Of a stretch of DNA of 64,000 bases, positions 1-9,987 are shown piece by piece. Source of the stretch: Fodinibius sediminis. GTDB lineage: Bacteria > Bacteroidota > Rhodothermia > Balneolales > Balneolaceae. The DNA lies in the NCBI RefSeq assembly GCF_900182555.1, contig NZ_FXTH01000005.1, positions 124,001 through 188,000 of the forward strand, given 5' to 3'. The stretch's first letter is position 1. The number at the start of each line of letters is the position of its first letter. The position numbers and the translations under genes were made by a program. Under the pieces are notes generated by a model. That model saw only the letters and a list, made by a program, of their open reading frames with translations, had not been told where the DNA came from and did not search any database.

Positions 1-2
1 AA

Positions 3-134
3 ATCTTCGAGGTTTCGGACTTTAATTCGGTAAAAAAGGTTACCGGCACGGTGAAGGGTAGACAGCTGGCCGTAAAAAGTCCGGATATTTGGAAGAACGC
101 AATATTGGTATTCCTGACCGCGGATGATGGATGA
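3..134 (+). CDS. 3' end of an unidentified protein (partial)
   Basis: An open frame enters from the left edge and stops at 132-134, giving 43 residues that end in VFLTADDG. The composition (alternating hydrophobic strands, a Trp and an acidic tail) would suit the C-terminal beta domain of a secreted or carbohydrate-active enzyme, but no family is recognised and no function is proposed. It runs straight into the P-type ATPase remnant that follows, so it may itself be decayed or joined to that remnant by a deletion. Confidence 0.35.
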   Translation: MFEVSDFNSVKKVTGTVKGRQLAVKSPDIWKNAILVFLTADDG

Positions 135-352
135 TTCAGCCGCAGAAGGTAAAACAACTGTTTTTTGGGCACGTGCAACCTATCGTAAGATGATTAAGAA
201 TTTCTGGTGGGCCAGTGGCTACAATATCATAGCAATTCCGCTGGTTGGCTGGGTCTGGAATTAATTAAAGTCCCGCGGTGGGAGCCGTGTTGATGTCCAT
301 GAGTACAGTGGCAGTGGCCGTGAATGGTTCGGATTTTGAGGAATGGACGTGA
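124..352 (+). pseudogene. Remnant of a copper-type P1B ATPase C-terminus
   Basis: Two short pieces in different frames match the end of heavy-metal P-type ATPases. Frame one (124-264) contains [16 protein letters not shown] and IAIPL, the signature of the seventh membrane helix in CopA/CopB pumps, and then stops at taa 262-264. Frame two (about 271-352) contains SPAVGAVLMSMSTVAVAVN, the last transmembrane helix of the same family. The linker normally found between them is shortened and shifted by one base. The N-terminal metal-binding, actuator and phosphorylation domains are absent. The piece is therefore a decayed end of a former pump and not a working gene. Confidence 0.65.
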
Positions 353-1086
353 CTAAAAAGAGAGAAGTACGACCGCTCTCGAAAAAAAATATTACTTTTG
401 CAAATATTTTTCATAGTTGATGTAAATATTGGAGCCACACCCATGATCTGAAGGATATAACAGGAAATACTGTTCATTTTCTAACGGGCAGTTCTTGCTG
501 CATGTCCCATGTGTGATCTCTCGATAACACATTTTTAGAGCATGCCGGTGATTTGGCTTTCGGAAAATTAAGCATAGGATGTTTGCTGTTCGGTGAGGCA
601 GGCTATGGGAAATCCGTCCTGGAAGAATAAATAATGGGTCTGCGGGGGGATGCCTTTTACCCGCTGGAATCCGATTGTTTAAGGATTAGGACCTTTTAAG
701 TGGCCTTTTTAACATGCTATCACTGAAATTGGTTAGTTTAGAATTGAAATAAATTTCCGGAAATATAAAAAACATGCATAAAACTATTCGTTGGTAGATG
801 ACAAGGATGGCAAAATTACTTATTATAAGAGATAAAATAATGCATTGAGAGGATGGATTAAGAGCTTTGAAAGCTTAAAATTGACACGACGGTATGCGGC
901 CTTTCTCTTATTTGCCTAAATAACAATTCCTGCAAAGCCTTAACTTATGTAACGTAAAAAAGGCTTGCCTATTATGAGAAAAATTTTTTAGTTAATAAGC
1001 AAATCATTTGCACTATTGCACTATTTTCTTGTTTTGGATTGCAAAGTCTGGGGCAGGATTTTAACTCTAACCAAAAAGGGACATAC
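353..1086. other. About 730 bases without a recognised gene, upstream of susC
   Basis: No convincing coding region was found on either strand. The minus-strand frame at 265-477 is the antisense shadow of the ATPase remnant. A short plus-strand frame ending in a taa near 630 is unrecognised. A TTGACA lies at 881-886, but no well-spaced partner element was found, so the susC promoter is not assigned. A short direct repeat of TGCACTAT lies near 1010-1026. The stretch is AT-rich, as expected of a long leader or of decayed sequence. Confidence 0.5.
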
Positions 1087-4000
1087 ATGAAGACAAAACT
1101 ACAAATTAAGCCAAATATGAAGTGGCTGATATCTTTGGGGGTCTTTGTGGCAGCGCTGCTTCTTTCGGGAACAGCAGCCGCACAAGATGCATCAACGGTG
1201 TCAGGTACAGTTACTGACCAAGCGACTGGCCAGCCACTGCCCGGGGTGAATATCTCAGTCCAGGGTACAACGACTGGTACCACAACAGATGCAGAAGGAA
1301 CATATGAATTGAGGGTTCCGAGTCTGCAGGATACGCTTCGATTCACATTTATCGGTTACGAAGTGACAACAGTGCCTATTCAGGGTCGCACAACGATTGA
1401 TGTTCAGATGCAGCCAACTACGATCAGCGGTGAAGAACTGGTTGTGGTGGGATATGGTACGCAGCGAGCGAAAGATTTAACAGGTTCGGTTTCAGTTGTT
1501 GATGTAGGTCAAATGACCCAGGTACCGGAAACACAGGTGGCAGAACAGCTGCAGGGGCAGGCCTCCGGAGTTACCGTGCTTTCCTCGGGACAGCCGGGTG
1601 AGGAGCCGAGTGTTCGTATTCGCGGTTTTAGTACCTTTGGCAATAACGAACCGCTTTATGTAGTTGATGGCGTTCCTACTCAGAATATCAATGATTTGAA
1701 CTCCAATGACATTGAGTCCATGCAGGTGCTGAAAGATGCTGCTGCAGCATCCATCTATGGTTCACGTGCCTCCAACGGGGTAATCGTGATTACGACCAAA
1801 AAGGGTAGTGGAGATGTACAGATTAACTATAACGCCTATTACGGTTACCAGGTGCCCCAGAGTGGCAACGTATGGAATACCCTGAATCCTCGCGAAATGG
1901 CCCAGTCGGTTTGGACTGCTCAGCGTAATGCCGGTCAGGACCCATCGCACCCGCAGTATGGCAGCGGTGAAGATCCGGTACTGCCTGATTTTATTGATCC
2001 ACCCGGCGCAATGGAAGAAGATGTGGATATTTCCAATTACTTTATCAATCCCCATTACACTGATCCTTCGGCCTTAGGAAACTTTGTGTACTATACACGG
2101 GCCAACAAGGAGGGAACAGACTGGTTTGATGAGCTCTTTGATCCCGCCGGACAGATGAATCATGACCTGTCAGTGAGTGGTGGCAGCGATCTGGGGAACT
2201 ATCTGTTCTCTTTCAACTATCTCGACCAGCAGGGAACGCTGATGGAGCAGTACCTCAAGCGCTACACGGTGCGCGCAAACACCGAGTTCAACGTAAGCGA
2301 TAATATTCGCATCGGGGAAAACCTCTCCTACTCGGTAACGGACAACCCGCAGTTTGGCACACTCGACGAAGGTGGCCCTATTGGAATGTCCTATCGCCAG
2401 CAGCCCATTATCCCGGTGTATGATGTGAGAGGGAATTTTGCCGGTACGCACGCAGAGGGACTGGGTAACCCGTTCAACCCTGTGGCTATTGCCTATCGTA
2501 CGCGTAATAACGAGTATACCAACAATCGACTGTTCGGTAACATGTATGCTGAAGTGGATCTCTGGGAAGACCAGCTGACACTGCGAACCAGTTTCGGCGG
2601 AGAATATTTTTCAGGCTCCGGTCACAGCTTCAACTACCCGACCTACGAGAATTCCGAGAATACGACGACCAACCAGTATAACGCCAGTTCGTATTATGGC
2701 TTTAATTACACATGGACCAACACCCTGACCTACCAGCAGGATTTCAACGACCTGCACAATGTGAAGGTGGTGCTGGCAACCGAAGCGTACAAGAACAAGG
2801 GACAGAGTCTGGGAGGAAGTACCCAGGATTTTTTCTCTTTTGATCCCGATTTTACCAACCTCAGCACGGGATCCGGTACGAAAACCAACTATAGCTCACG
2901 CTATGAAGATGCTCTCTTCTCTTTGATCGGAAGAGTCGATTACAATTTCGATGACCGCTACATGCTGAGCGGTACTCTTCGTCGCGATGGGTCCTCTCGT
3001 TTCCTGAACAACCAGTGGGGACTTTTCCCGGCCGGAAGTATCGGGTGGCGACTGACCGAAGAAGAGTTCTTCCCCGAGTCGGATATATTTACCGATCTGA
3101 AACTGCGTGCAGGTTACGGGATCATGGGTAACCAGCTGAACGTGGATCCCAATAACCCGTATACCCTGTTTGCTCCAAGCAATGTTGGAACCTACTATGA
3201 CATTACAGGAAGCAACAGCAGTACACAGCTTGGATTTTCACAGTCGCGTATTGGTAATCCGGATGCCAAGTGGGAGAAAAACATCAATATGAATATTGGT
3301 CTTGATGCGACCCTTTTTGATGGAAGACTCGAGCTTAACGCCGACTACTACAAAAAGGATGTGGAGGATCTGTTGTATAATCCCCCGCTGCCGGCGACCG
3401 CAGGCAGTGCGGCACAGCCTTATGTCAACGTTGGTAACATGACCAATACCGGGCTGGATGCTTCCATGTCCCTGTTCGGAAATATTACGGACGACCTGGA
3501 GTACAATACCACGGTGACTTTCACAACCTACAATAACGAGATCAAGAAGATTTCCCGTGATGTAACTTATTTCGAGCAGGCATTCAACCGTTTCGGTGCC
3601 TCAGGGATTGTGCGCAACGCGGTTGGCCATCCGGTTTCATCCTATTACGGCTACAAAGTTGTGGGCTTCTGGGACGACGAGGAGGAAATTGCCAATGGTC
3701 CCACTCAGGATGACGCAGCTGTTGGACGTTTCCGCTATCAGGATACCGATGGAGACGGCGAAATCACTCCGGAAGATCGAACATTCCTGGGCAACCCGAA
3801 TCCCGATTTCACCTACGGCGTGAACTTCGGCCTGAATTTCAAAGCGTTTGACTTCAGCATGTTCTGGTATGGATCTCAGGGCAACGATCTCTGGAACCAG
3901 GTGAAGTGGTGGACGGATTTCTATCCCAACTTTGCCGGGGCCAAAAGTAAAACCATGCTCTATGATTCATGGACGCCCGACAATCCCAATGCTTCTGCTC

Positions 4001-4332
4001 CTATCCTGGAGGCAGCGAGTACTTTCAGCACGAACGAGGTACAGAATTCCTATTATGTGGAAGACGGATCGTACCTGCGGCTGAAAAATGTTCAGCTGGG
4101 ATACACCATTCCCAAGGATATACTGGCGCCATCCGGCATCTCGTCGTTGAGAGTATACGTACAGGCCGCCAACCTGATTACCGTCACCAACTACAGCGGG
4201 CCTGACCCCGAGGTAGGATACAATGCCGGTGGTGGTGCAGACGCAGGTGGTGCTCCTACTGCATTTGGTATTGACGAGGGAGCCTACCCAACTGCACGTC
4301 AGTTCAGAGTTGGAATCAGTCTCTCATATTGA
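1087..4332 (+). CDS. SusC/RagA-family TonB-dependent outer-membrane transporter
   Basis: A large beta-barrel (1081 residues) that imports a nutrient, usually an oligosaccharide or peptide, across the outer membrane with energy from TonB. A signal peptide covers residues 1-33 and ends ...GTAAAQ. It is followed by a carboxypeptidase-regulatory-like beta domain (about 37-120, containing VSGTVTD and PLPGVNISV), the SusC signature EELVVVGYGTQ, a plug domain with PLYVVDGVP, and a barrel ending in an aromatic residue (SLSY). ATG 1087 is chosen over upstream TTG 1039 because it begins the signal peptide and follows AAAAAGGGA. The SusD partner starts 35 bases downstream. Substrate cannot be told from sequence, and no glycosidase gene sits beside it. 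Confidence 0.93.
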   Translation: MKTKLQIKPNMKWLISLGVFVAALLLSGTAAAQDASTVSGTVTDQATGQPLPGVNISVQGTTTGTTTDAEGTYELRVPSLQDTLRFTFIGYEVTTVPIQGRTTIDVQMQPTTISGEELVVVGYGTQRAKDLTGSVSVVDVGQMTQVPETQVAEQLQGQASGVTVLSSGQPGEEPSVRIRGFSTFGNNEPLYVVDGVPTQNINDLNSNDIESMQVLKDAAAASIYGSRASNGVIVITTKKGSGDVQINYNAYYGYQVPQSGNVWNTLNPREMAQSVWTAQRNAGQDPSHPQYGSGEDPVLPDFIDPPGAMEEDVDISNYFINPHYTDPSALGNFVYYTRANKEGTDWFDELFDPAGQMNHDLSVSGGSDLGNYLFSFNYLDQQGTLMEQYLKRYTVRANTEFNVSDNIRIGENLSYSVTDNPQFGTLDEGGPIGMSYRQQPIIPVYDVRGNFAGTHAEGLGNPFNPVAIAYRTRNNEYTNNRLFGNMYAEVDLWEDQLTLRTSFGGEYFSGSGHSFNYPTYENSENTTTNQYNASSYYGFNYTWTNTLTYQQDFNDLHNVKVVLATEAYKNKGQSLGGSTQDFFSFDPDFTNLSTGSGTKTNYSSRYEDALFSLIGRVDYNFDDRYMLSGTLRRDGSSRFLNNQWGLFPAGSIGWRLTEEEFFPESDIFTDLKLRAGYGIMGNQLNVDPNNPYTLFAPSNVGTYYDITGSNSSTQLGFSQSRIGNPDAKWEKNINMNIGLDATLFDGRLELNADYYKKDVEDLLYNPPLPATAGSAAQPYVNVGNMTNTGLDASMSLFGNITDDLEYNTTVTFTTYNNEIKKISRDVTYFEQAFNRFGASGIVRNAVGHPVSSYYGYKVVGFWDDEEEIANGPTQDDAAVGRFRYQDTDGDGEITPEDRTFLGNPNPDFTYGVNFGLNFKAFDFSMFWYGSQGNDLWNQVKWWTDFYPNFAGAKSKTMLYDSWTPDNPNASAPILEAASTFSTNEVQNSYYVEDGSYLRLKNVQLGYTIPKDILAPSGISSLRVYVQAANLITVTNYSGPDPEVGYNAGGGADAGGAPTAFGIDEGAYPTARQFRVGISLSY

Positions 4333-4367
4333 TGACACAATTTTTAAAAAGAAAAAGGATCAAGAAC

Positions 4368-6281
4368 ATGAAGAAATTTAACTTACATATTACAGCATTT
4401 GCAGTGATGGTTTTCGCGCTGTTCCTGTACTCTTGCGATACGGGAGAGTTTCTGAGCACACCCGCGAAAGGATCACTGAGCGAAGATGTACTGGCTAACG
4501 AGCAGGGGGCGAACGCCCTGCTCGTCGGGGCCTATGCTGCCTTGGATGGCCAGAATATCAGCGGAACATGGTCCTCCGGCGGGACCAACTGGGTCTATGG
4601 CAGCGTCGCCGGCGGCGACGCCCATAAAGGGTCGATCTTTACTGATCAGACCCCGATCAATAGCATCATGGATATGTCCCACAATGCAGCTAATGGGTTC
4701 TTCAATGACTTCTGGACAACCCGGTACGAAGGGGTTTCCCGTGCGAATTCGGTCATTGCCCTTGCTCCCCAGCTTGAGGGAGTGGATGATGCAACAAAAG
4801 CCCGCATCGAGGGGGAAGGTCGTTTCCTCCGCGGACATTACTACTTCGAGCTGAAGAAGATGTTTAACAATGTCCCGTGGATTGACGAAGAGACTACCGA
4901 GTTCAAGGTGCCCAACACCGGTGAAACCGCTGCGAGCTGGGCGGATATCGAGGCGGACTTTCAGTATGCCTACGATAATCTTCCCGAGGTACAGTCCCAG
5001 GTTGGACGGGCCAACAAGTGGGCTGCCGCTTCCTATCTCGCCAAAGCCTATGTTTTTCAGGGTAAATGGAGTGAGGCGGACGCACTGCTTCAAACAATCA
5101 TTAACCAGGGTGTCAATTCCTCGGGCGAACCTTACGCCCTGCAGGACAACTACGCGGACAACTTCCGTGCTGACCGTGAAAACAGCAGTGAAACGGTCTT
5201 CTCCATTCAGTATACAGGTCCCGACGGAACGGGGACCATTGACAATTCTCGTCAGGAAGATATGCTGAATTATCCGTTCGGAAACCCGTTTAACTGCTGC
5301 GGTTTCTACCAGCCCACCCAGGAACTGGTGAATTCCTACCGAACCAACGCTATTACGGGGCTGCCCATTCTGGATGGGTACAACGATGAGATGGTCAAGA
5401 ACGACATGGGTATCGAATCAAGCGAGCCCTTTACCATTCATGAAGGTCCCCTTGACCCGCGTCTGGACCACGCCGTCGGACGACGCGGCGTGCCGTACCT
5501 GGACTGGGGTCCCTTCCGCGGCAAGGAGTGGATCCGTGAGCAGAGCTACGGCGGCCCCTATCATGCCCAAAAGCATGTCTACCGCCAGGAAAACGCCTCT
5601 GAATTCGGCAACCGGAATGAATGGGCGCCCGGCAGTGCGGTGAATTATGATGTGATTCGTTTTGCCGACGTGCTGCTGTGGGCGGCCGAAGCAAAAGTTG
5701 AATTAGGCAACGACTTGAATAGGGCTCGTGAGCTCGTCAACCGAGTACGCGGTCGTGTGGCCGATGATACCTATGGTGACGGCTGGGTTGACTATACGGA
5801 CAATCAGCCTTTCGCCCTGGCAACCGTGGACAGCGAATCGGAAATGACAGCTCTGGATGCAAACCCCGGGGAGTGGGTCATCCGCACCGATACCGAATCG
5901 ACTTTTATACTTCTCAAGGGCGATCCCGGTAACGCAGACAACTGGCAGGAATATGAGAACCCGAATTACACCGTAAGTATCTATCCTCCCGGACACCCCT
6001 ACTTTTTAGACCAGGCGAGAGCCCGCGAAGCAGTTCACTTCGAGCGCAAGCTGGAACTCTCTCTCGAAGGTCACCGGTTTTTCGACCTCGTTCGATGGGG
6101 CGAAGCCAAGCAGACGCTGGAAGATTTTTACCAGTATGAGGGCGGAGAACTCGGGTTTAATGACTTTTCCGGGGCTTCGTTTACTGAAGGTAAAAACGAA
6201 TACTACCCCATTCCACAGACACAGATTGATATCACCTCTGTGAATGGCGAACCTACACTGGAGCAGAATCCAGGTTATTAA
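4368..6281 (+). CDS. SusD/RagB-family substrate-binding lipoprotein
   Basis: The surface-exposed lid and binding partner of the SusC barrel just upstream (637 residues). Residues 1-22 form a lipoprotein signal and the acylated cysteine is C23 (lipobox LYSC). The middle shows the TPR-like helices of RagB/SusD, and the C-terminal part has the family hallmarks FERKLELSLEGHRFFDLVRW and YYPIPQTQI. ATG 4368 is preferred over starts at 4329/4332 because it follows AAAAGGA and begins the signal peptide directly. The gene is co-transcribed with susC. A 24-base tandem duplication begins at its last codons, and a hairpin terminator follows. Confidence 0.93.
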   Translation: MKKFNLHITAFAVMVFALFLYSCDTGEFLSTPAKGSLSEDVLANEQGANALLVGAYAALDGQNISGTWSSGGTNWVYGSVAGGDAHKGSIFTDQTPINSIMDMSHNAANGFFNDFWTTRYEGVSRANSVIALAPQLEGVDDATKARIEGEGRFLRGHYYFELKKMFNNVPWIDEETTEFKVPNTGETAASWADIEADFQYAYDNLPEVQSQVGRANKWAAASYLAKAYVFQGKWSEADALLQTIINQGVNSSGEPYALQDNYADNFRADRENSSETVFSIQYTGPDGTGTIDNSRQEDMLNYPFGNPFNCCGFYQPTQELVNSYRTNAITGLPILDGYNDEMVKNDMGIESSEPFTIHEGPLDPRLDHAVGRRGVPYLDWGPFRGKEWIREQSYGGPYHAQKHVYRQENASEFGNRNEWAPGSAVNYDVIRFADVLLWAAEAKVELGNDLNRARELVNRVRGRVADDTYGDGWVDYTDNQPFALATVDSESEMTALDANPGEWVIRTDTESTFILLKGDPGNADNWQEYENPNYTVSIYPPGHPYFLDQARAREAVHFERKLELSLEGHRFFDLVRWGEAKQTLEDFYQYEGGELGFNDFSGASFTEGKNEYYPIPQTQIDITSVNGEPTLEQNPGY

Positions 6282-6318
6282 GGTTCTCATTATTCAGGTT
6301 ATTAAGGTTCTCATTATT
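6271..6318. repeat. Exact 24-bp tandem duplication across the susD stop codon
   Basis: Positions 6271-6294 and 6295-6318 are identical 24-base units beginning CAGGTTATTAAGG. The first copy contains the last codons and the stop of the SusD gene (taa 6279-6281), so the second copy does not alter the protein. It looks like a recent replication-slippage duplication. Confidence 0.9.
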
Positions 6319-6334
6319 AATACTTAGCTTAGAA

Positions 6335-6367
6335 GGGCAGTCCCTGGTACAGGGGGCTGCCTTTTTT
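6335..6367 (+). terminator. Rho-independent terminator after the susCD pair
   Basis: GGCAG and CCCTG on the left pair with CAGGG and CTGCC on the right, with mismatches between the two stem parts and a short GGTA loop, followed by a run of six T. It lies about 55 bases past the SusD stop and separates susCD from the FG-GAP gene. Confidence 0.75.
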
Positions 6368-6426
6368 AATAATGATACCATTAGTACCGCTAACAGATTT
6401 CAGAATCTTTGAACTTCATTGTATCC

Positions 6427-9400
6427 ATGTCCTTTGCTGAAAAAATAGGTGGCCTTTTTATGCTGTTGCTCGTCTCAGCTTGCACACAGCAGCCCGATAC
6501 ACTGTTTAGATCCGTCCCCGCCGACGAATCCGATATTGCCTTTGAGAATACCATCATCGAGAGCGACAGCTTGAATATGCTGGACTATGAATATGCCTAT
6601 AGTGGGGGAGGTATTGCTGTTGCTGATTTCAATAACGACGGTTTACAGGATCTCTATTTTGTTGGTAATGCCGTATCCAACCGGTTGTACTTGAATGAAG
6701 GGAATATGAAATTTCGTGATGTGACTGAACCGGCCAATGCTGGCAGCTCAAATGCCTGGCATACCGGGGTGTCAGCCGTGGATATCAACAATGACGGGTG
6801 GACGGACTTGTACCTGTCGGTGGCTAAAAATGAAAATCCTGAAAAGCGAAAAAATATATTATTGATTCACCAGGGCCTCAACGAACAGGGCATCCCGGCT
6901 TTTATAAACAGGGCGGAGGCCTATGGACTGGCCAGCACCTCTTTTTCTACTAAAAGCGCCTTTTTTGACTATGACAACGACGGAGACCTGGATATGTATG
7001 AGATGGTAGCGGATAAACGTCGGAAAGGTCGGCAAAATATGGAAATGAGTGATTCCAAACGCCGCCGGGCCAATACGGACAGGCTATTTCGAAATGATGG
7101 GGGGGCTGCAAGAGGGCATCCCTATTTCACCGATGTCAGCGAGGGAGCCGGGATTAGAAAGTCGGGGTATGGACTGGGGCTTAACATTGTGGATATTAAC
7201 CGCGACGGCTGGCAGGATATCTATGTTGGTAATGATTTTGTATCCAACGACCTGCTTTGGATAAACAACGGGGACGGAACCTTTACGGACCGGGCGGGGA
7301 GCTATTTTAAACATACCAGCTTTTCCGCCATGGGGACGGACATAGGCGATATTAACAACGATGGGTTGATGGATGTGGTTGCACTGGATATGGCCGGCAG
7401 CAACAACAGGCAGAAACAGACTATGTTTTCCCCCAACAATTATCAAAATTATTTTAATAACATCTTTAAGGATTTTGACCCGCAGTATACCCGAAACACC
7501 CTGCAGCTCAATCAAGGGGAAGCACGGGGAGAGCAGCGACCAGTATTCAGCGAGATTGCACTTTTGTCGGGTATGGCGGAGACCGACTGGAGCTGGGGAG
7601 TGGTGATGGCCGATCTCAACAATGACCGTTTTGAGGATCTTGTGATTACCAACGGTATTCCACGAAATAAAATTGACAAGGATTTTGTGCGGTTTCGAAA
7701 TCAGATGTCAAGTATTGCGCCCAAATCCATGCTCCTGGATTCCATACCGCATGACAAATCCCGTAATGTTAGTTTTCAGAATAATGGGGATCTGACGTTT
7801 GCGAACACCAGCGAGGCATGGGGACTGGGGGAGCGGGGCTATTCCACCGGCCTTGTGTGGGCTGATCTTGACAACGACGGGGATCTCGACATCGTAATGA
7901 GCAACATCAATGACCGGCCATTTATCTATGAAAATACACTCGACAGCCGCGATGAGAATCATCACTGGCTAAAAGTTGAATTCAGTGGCCCGGAACAGAA
8001 TCGAACCGGTATCGGGGCCGTCGTTTCCGTCTTTGATGAATCCGGCCTCCGTACCAAGGTCAACCAGCCATTTCGGAGCTACTTGTCTACCGTGGAAAAT
8101 GGAGTGCATATTGGCTTGGGACCAGCTCCAAAAGTCGATTCAGTGGTTGTCTATTGGCCGGTCGAAGACAAAAAACAGACATGGAAAGAGGTACGGGCCA
8201 ATCAGACCCTGCGTGCCGACTATGCCGACGCCCGGGAGATGCACTCCCCAAGAAATAAGCGACCTTCTTCACCTTTGTTCGAGGAGGTTACCGCCAAAAC
8301 CGGGATAACCTACCGGCATGAAGAGCAAAACTATATGGACTTCAAGGTTCAGCGCATGCTGCCGTATAAATTGTCACAATATGGGCCTGCTCTGGCGGTC
8401 GGCGACATCAACGGGGATGGGCTGGATGATCTGTTTATCGGTGGTGCACTGACCCACCGGGGGGCGATTCTGATGCAGCAGGAGGATGGGCGTTTTGAGG
8501 AACAGGCATTTCACCCGGAAAATATGGAAAAGAACGGAGCCATTCAGGAGGATGCGGGTGTACTTCTTTTTGATGCGGACGGAGACGGCGATAAGGATCT
8601 GTATGTGGTAAGCGGCAGTGTGGAAAATCGTCCGGAGAGCTCTGCCTACCAGGACCGGTTCTACGAGAATAGGGGCAATGGACAGTTTCTATTACGCAAG
8701 GAAGCGCTTCCCTCCTTTAATTTGAGTGGCTCTGCTGTGAAGGCGGCCGACTACGACCGGGACGGCGACCTTGACCTGTTTATAGGCGGCCGGTCGCTCC
8801 CCCGTTTTTACCCAATGCCGGTATCCAGTGTTATCTTACGCAATGACTCAAGGGATGGGAAGATCGTTTTTACCGACGTGAGCAGCGCGGTGGCTCCCTC
8901 CCTGAATGAACTGGGGCGGGTGACGGATGCCCTCTGGAGCGATTTCAACGGGGATGGCTGGCAGGATCTGGTGATTGCAGGGGAATGGATGCCAGTGACT
9001 TTTCTTGTAAATAACGAGGGAACCTTTGAGAACATAACGGAACGGACAGGTATAGCAGGCGAGGTCGGCTGGTGGAACAGCCTGGTTGGCGGCGACTTCG
9101 ACCAGGACGGCGATACCGACTATGTTGCCGGTAATATGGGGCTTAATACCATCTACAAAGCTTCCGTTGAGGAGCCGGTGCGTATTTACGGAAATGATTT
9201 CGACGGCAACGGTGCCTATGATGCCATCCTGACCCTGTATAATGCAGATACGCTGGGCAACAGAAAAGAATATCCGGCTCATAAATTTGAGGATTTTCAT
9301 TGGCAGCTGCCCCGCCGCACGCAGCAGATTTCGTCCATAGAGCACTACGCTACCTCCACCATCAAGGACCTTTTTTCTCCATCGGAGCTGGAGGAGGCCC

Positions 9401-9987
9401 TGAGGTATGAGGCTACAGAACTGCGAACCGGCTATATTGAGAATAAAGGAGGGGGGACATTTGAATGGAGGCCCCTGCCGGTGGAGGCACAGTTTGCCCC
9501 GGTGTTCGGAATGCTTGCGGAGGATCTGACGGGTGACGGCAAGCTGGATCTGTTGATGAGTGGAAATCACTTCGGAGGGGAGGCCCAGGTGGGGAGCTAC
9601 GATGCATTTAATGGGTTGCTGCTGCAGGGCGGCGGCAACGGGCGGTTTGAACCGGTTCCTGTGTCAAAAAGCGGTGTCTTCATACCGGCAGACGGCAAAT
9701 CACTGGTAAAACTCCGTACCGCTGCCGATGAATACCTGGTGGCCGCTTCTCAAAATCAGGGGCCTCTTCTGCTGTTCAAGCATAAAACGGAGCGAAAATT
9801 ATTTCGGGCTGGCCCTGATGACGCCTATGCTATTCTCGAATTTAAGGATGGCAGCCGAGAAAAACGGGAGTTTTATTACGGTTCTTCGTTTCAGTCGGCT
9901 TCAGGACGTTTTATAAGGATAGCCGAAGACGTCACCAGTCTGACTGTTGTTACCTACGACAATAGGAAACGCACCATTGCCTATTAG
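6427..9987 (+). CDS. Large FG-GAP/VCBS-repeat lipoprotein with ASPIC/UnbV domain (CRTAC1-like)
   Basis: A predicted surface lipoprotein of 1186 residues; the lipobox is LVSAC with C19. It carries about 14 calcium-binding loops of the type DxNxDGxxDL (for example DFNNDGLQDL, DLDNDGDLDI, DADGDGDKDL), expected to fold as beta-propellers. An ASPIC/UnbV module lies near residues 520-600 (TGIGAVVSVF ... VDSVVVYWP). Proteins of this type commonly accompany SusC/SusD pairs in Bacteroidota, and their binding role there is little studied. ATG 6427 is chosen because it begins the signal peptide, although TTG 6409 is also in frame. Neither start has a clear ribosome-binding site. Its own promoter is likely, because a terminator separates it from susD. 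Confidence 0.85.
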   Translation: MSFAEKIGGLFMLLLVSACTQQPDTLFRSVPADESDIAFENTIIESDSLNMLDYEYAYSGGGIAVADFNNDGLQDLYFVGNAVSNRLYLNEGNMKFRDVTEPANAGSSNAWHTGVSAVDINNDGWTDLYLSVAKNENPEKRKNILLIHQGLNEQGIPAFINRAEAYGLASTSFSTKSAFFDYDNDGDLDMYEMVADKRRKGRQNMEMSDSKRRRANTDRLFRNDGGAARGHPYFTDVSEGAGIRKSGYGLGLNIVDINRDGWQDIYVGNDFVSNDLLWINNGDGTFTDRAGSYFKHTSFSAMGTDIGDINNDGLMDVVALDMAGSNNRQKQTMFSPNNYQNYFNNIFKDFDPQYTRNTLQLNQGEARGEQRPVFSEIALLSGMAETDWSWGVVMADLNNDRFEDLVITNGIPRNKIDKDFVRFRNQMSSIAPKSMLLDSIPHDKSRNVSFQNNGDLTFANTSEAWGLGERGYSTGLVWADLDNDGDLDIVMSNINDRPFIYENTLDSRDENHHWLKVEFSGPEQNRTGIGAVVSVFDESGLRTKVNQPFRSYLSTVENGVHIGLGPAPKVDSVVVYWPVEDKKQTWKEVRANQTLRADYADAREMHSPRNKRPSSPLFEEVTAKTGITYRHEEQNYMDFKVQRMLPYKLSQYGPALAVGDINGDGLDDLFIGGALTHRGAILMQQEDGRFEEQAFHPENMEKNGAIQEDAGVLLFDADGDGDKDLYVVSGSVENRPESSAYQDRFYENRGNGQFLLRKEALPSFNLSGSAVKAADYDRDGDLDLFIGGRSLPRFYPMPVSSVILRNDSRDGKIVFTDVSSAVAPSLNELGRVTDALWSDFNGDGWQDLVIAGEWMPVTFLVNNEGTFENITERTGIAGEVGWWNSLVGGDFDQDGDTDYVAGNMGLNTIYKASVEEPVRIYGNDFDGNGAYDAILTLYNADTLGNRKEYPAHKFEDFHWQLPRRTQQISSIEHYATSTIKDLFSPSELEEALRYEATELRTGYIENKGGGTFEWRPLPVEAQFAPVFGMLAEDLTGDGKLDLLMSGNHFGGEAQVGSYDAFNGLLLQGGGNGRFEPVPVSKSGVFIPADGKSLVKLRTAADEYLVAASQNQGPLLLFKHKTERKLFRAGPDDAYAILEFKDGSREKREFYYGSSFQSASGRFIRIAEDVTSLTVVTYDNRKRTIAY

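Noticed and set aside
265-477. Minus-strand open frame of 70 codons near the left edge
   Set aside because: It is the antisense of the P-type ATPase remnant and has no signal, domain or ribosome-binding site.
4473-5093. 206-codon minus-strand frame inside the SusD gene
   Set aside because: Antisense shadow of a well-supported SusD coding region; no family features.
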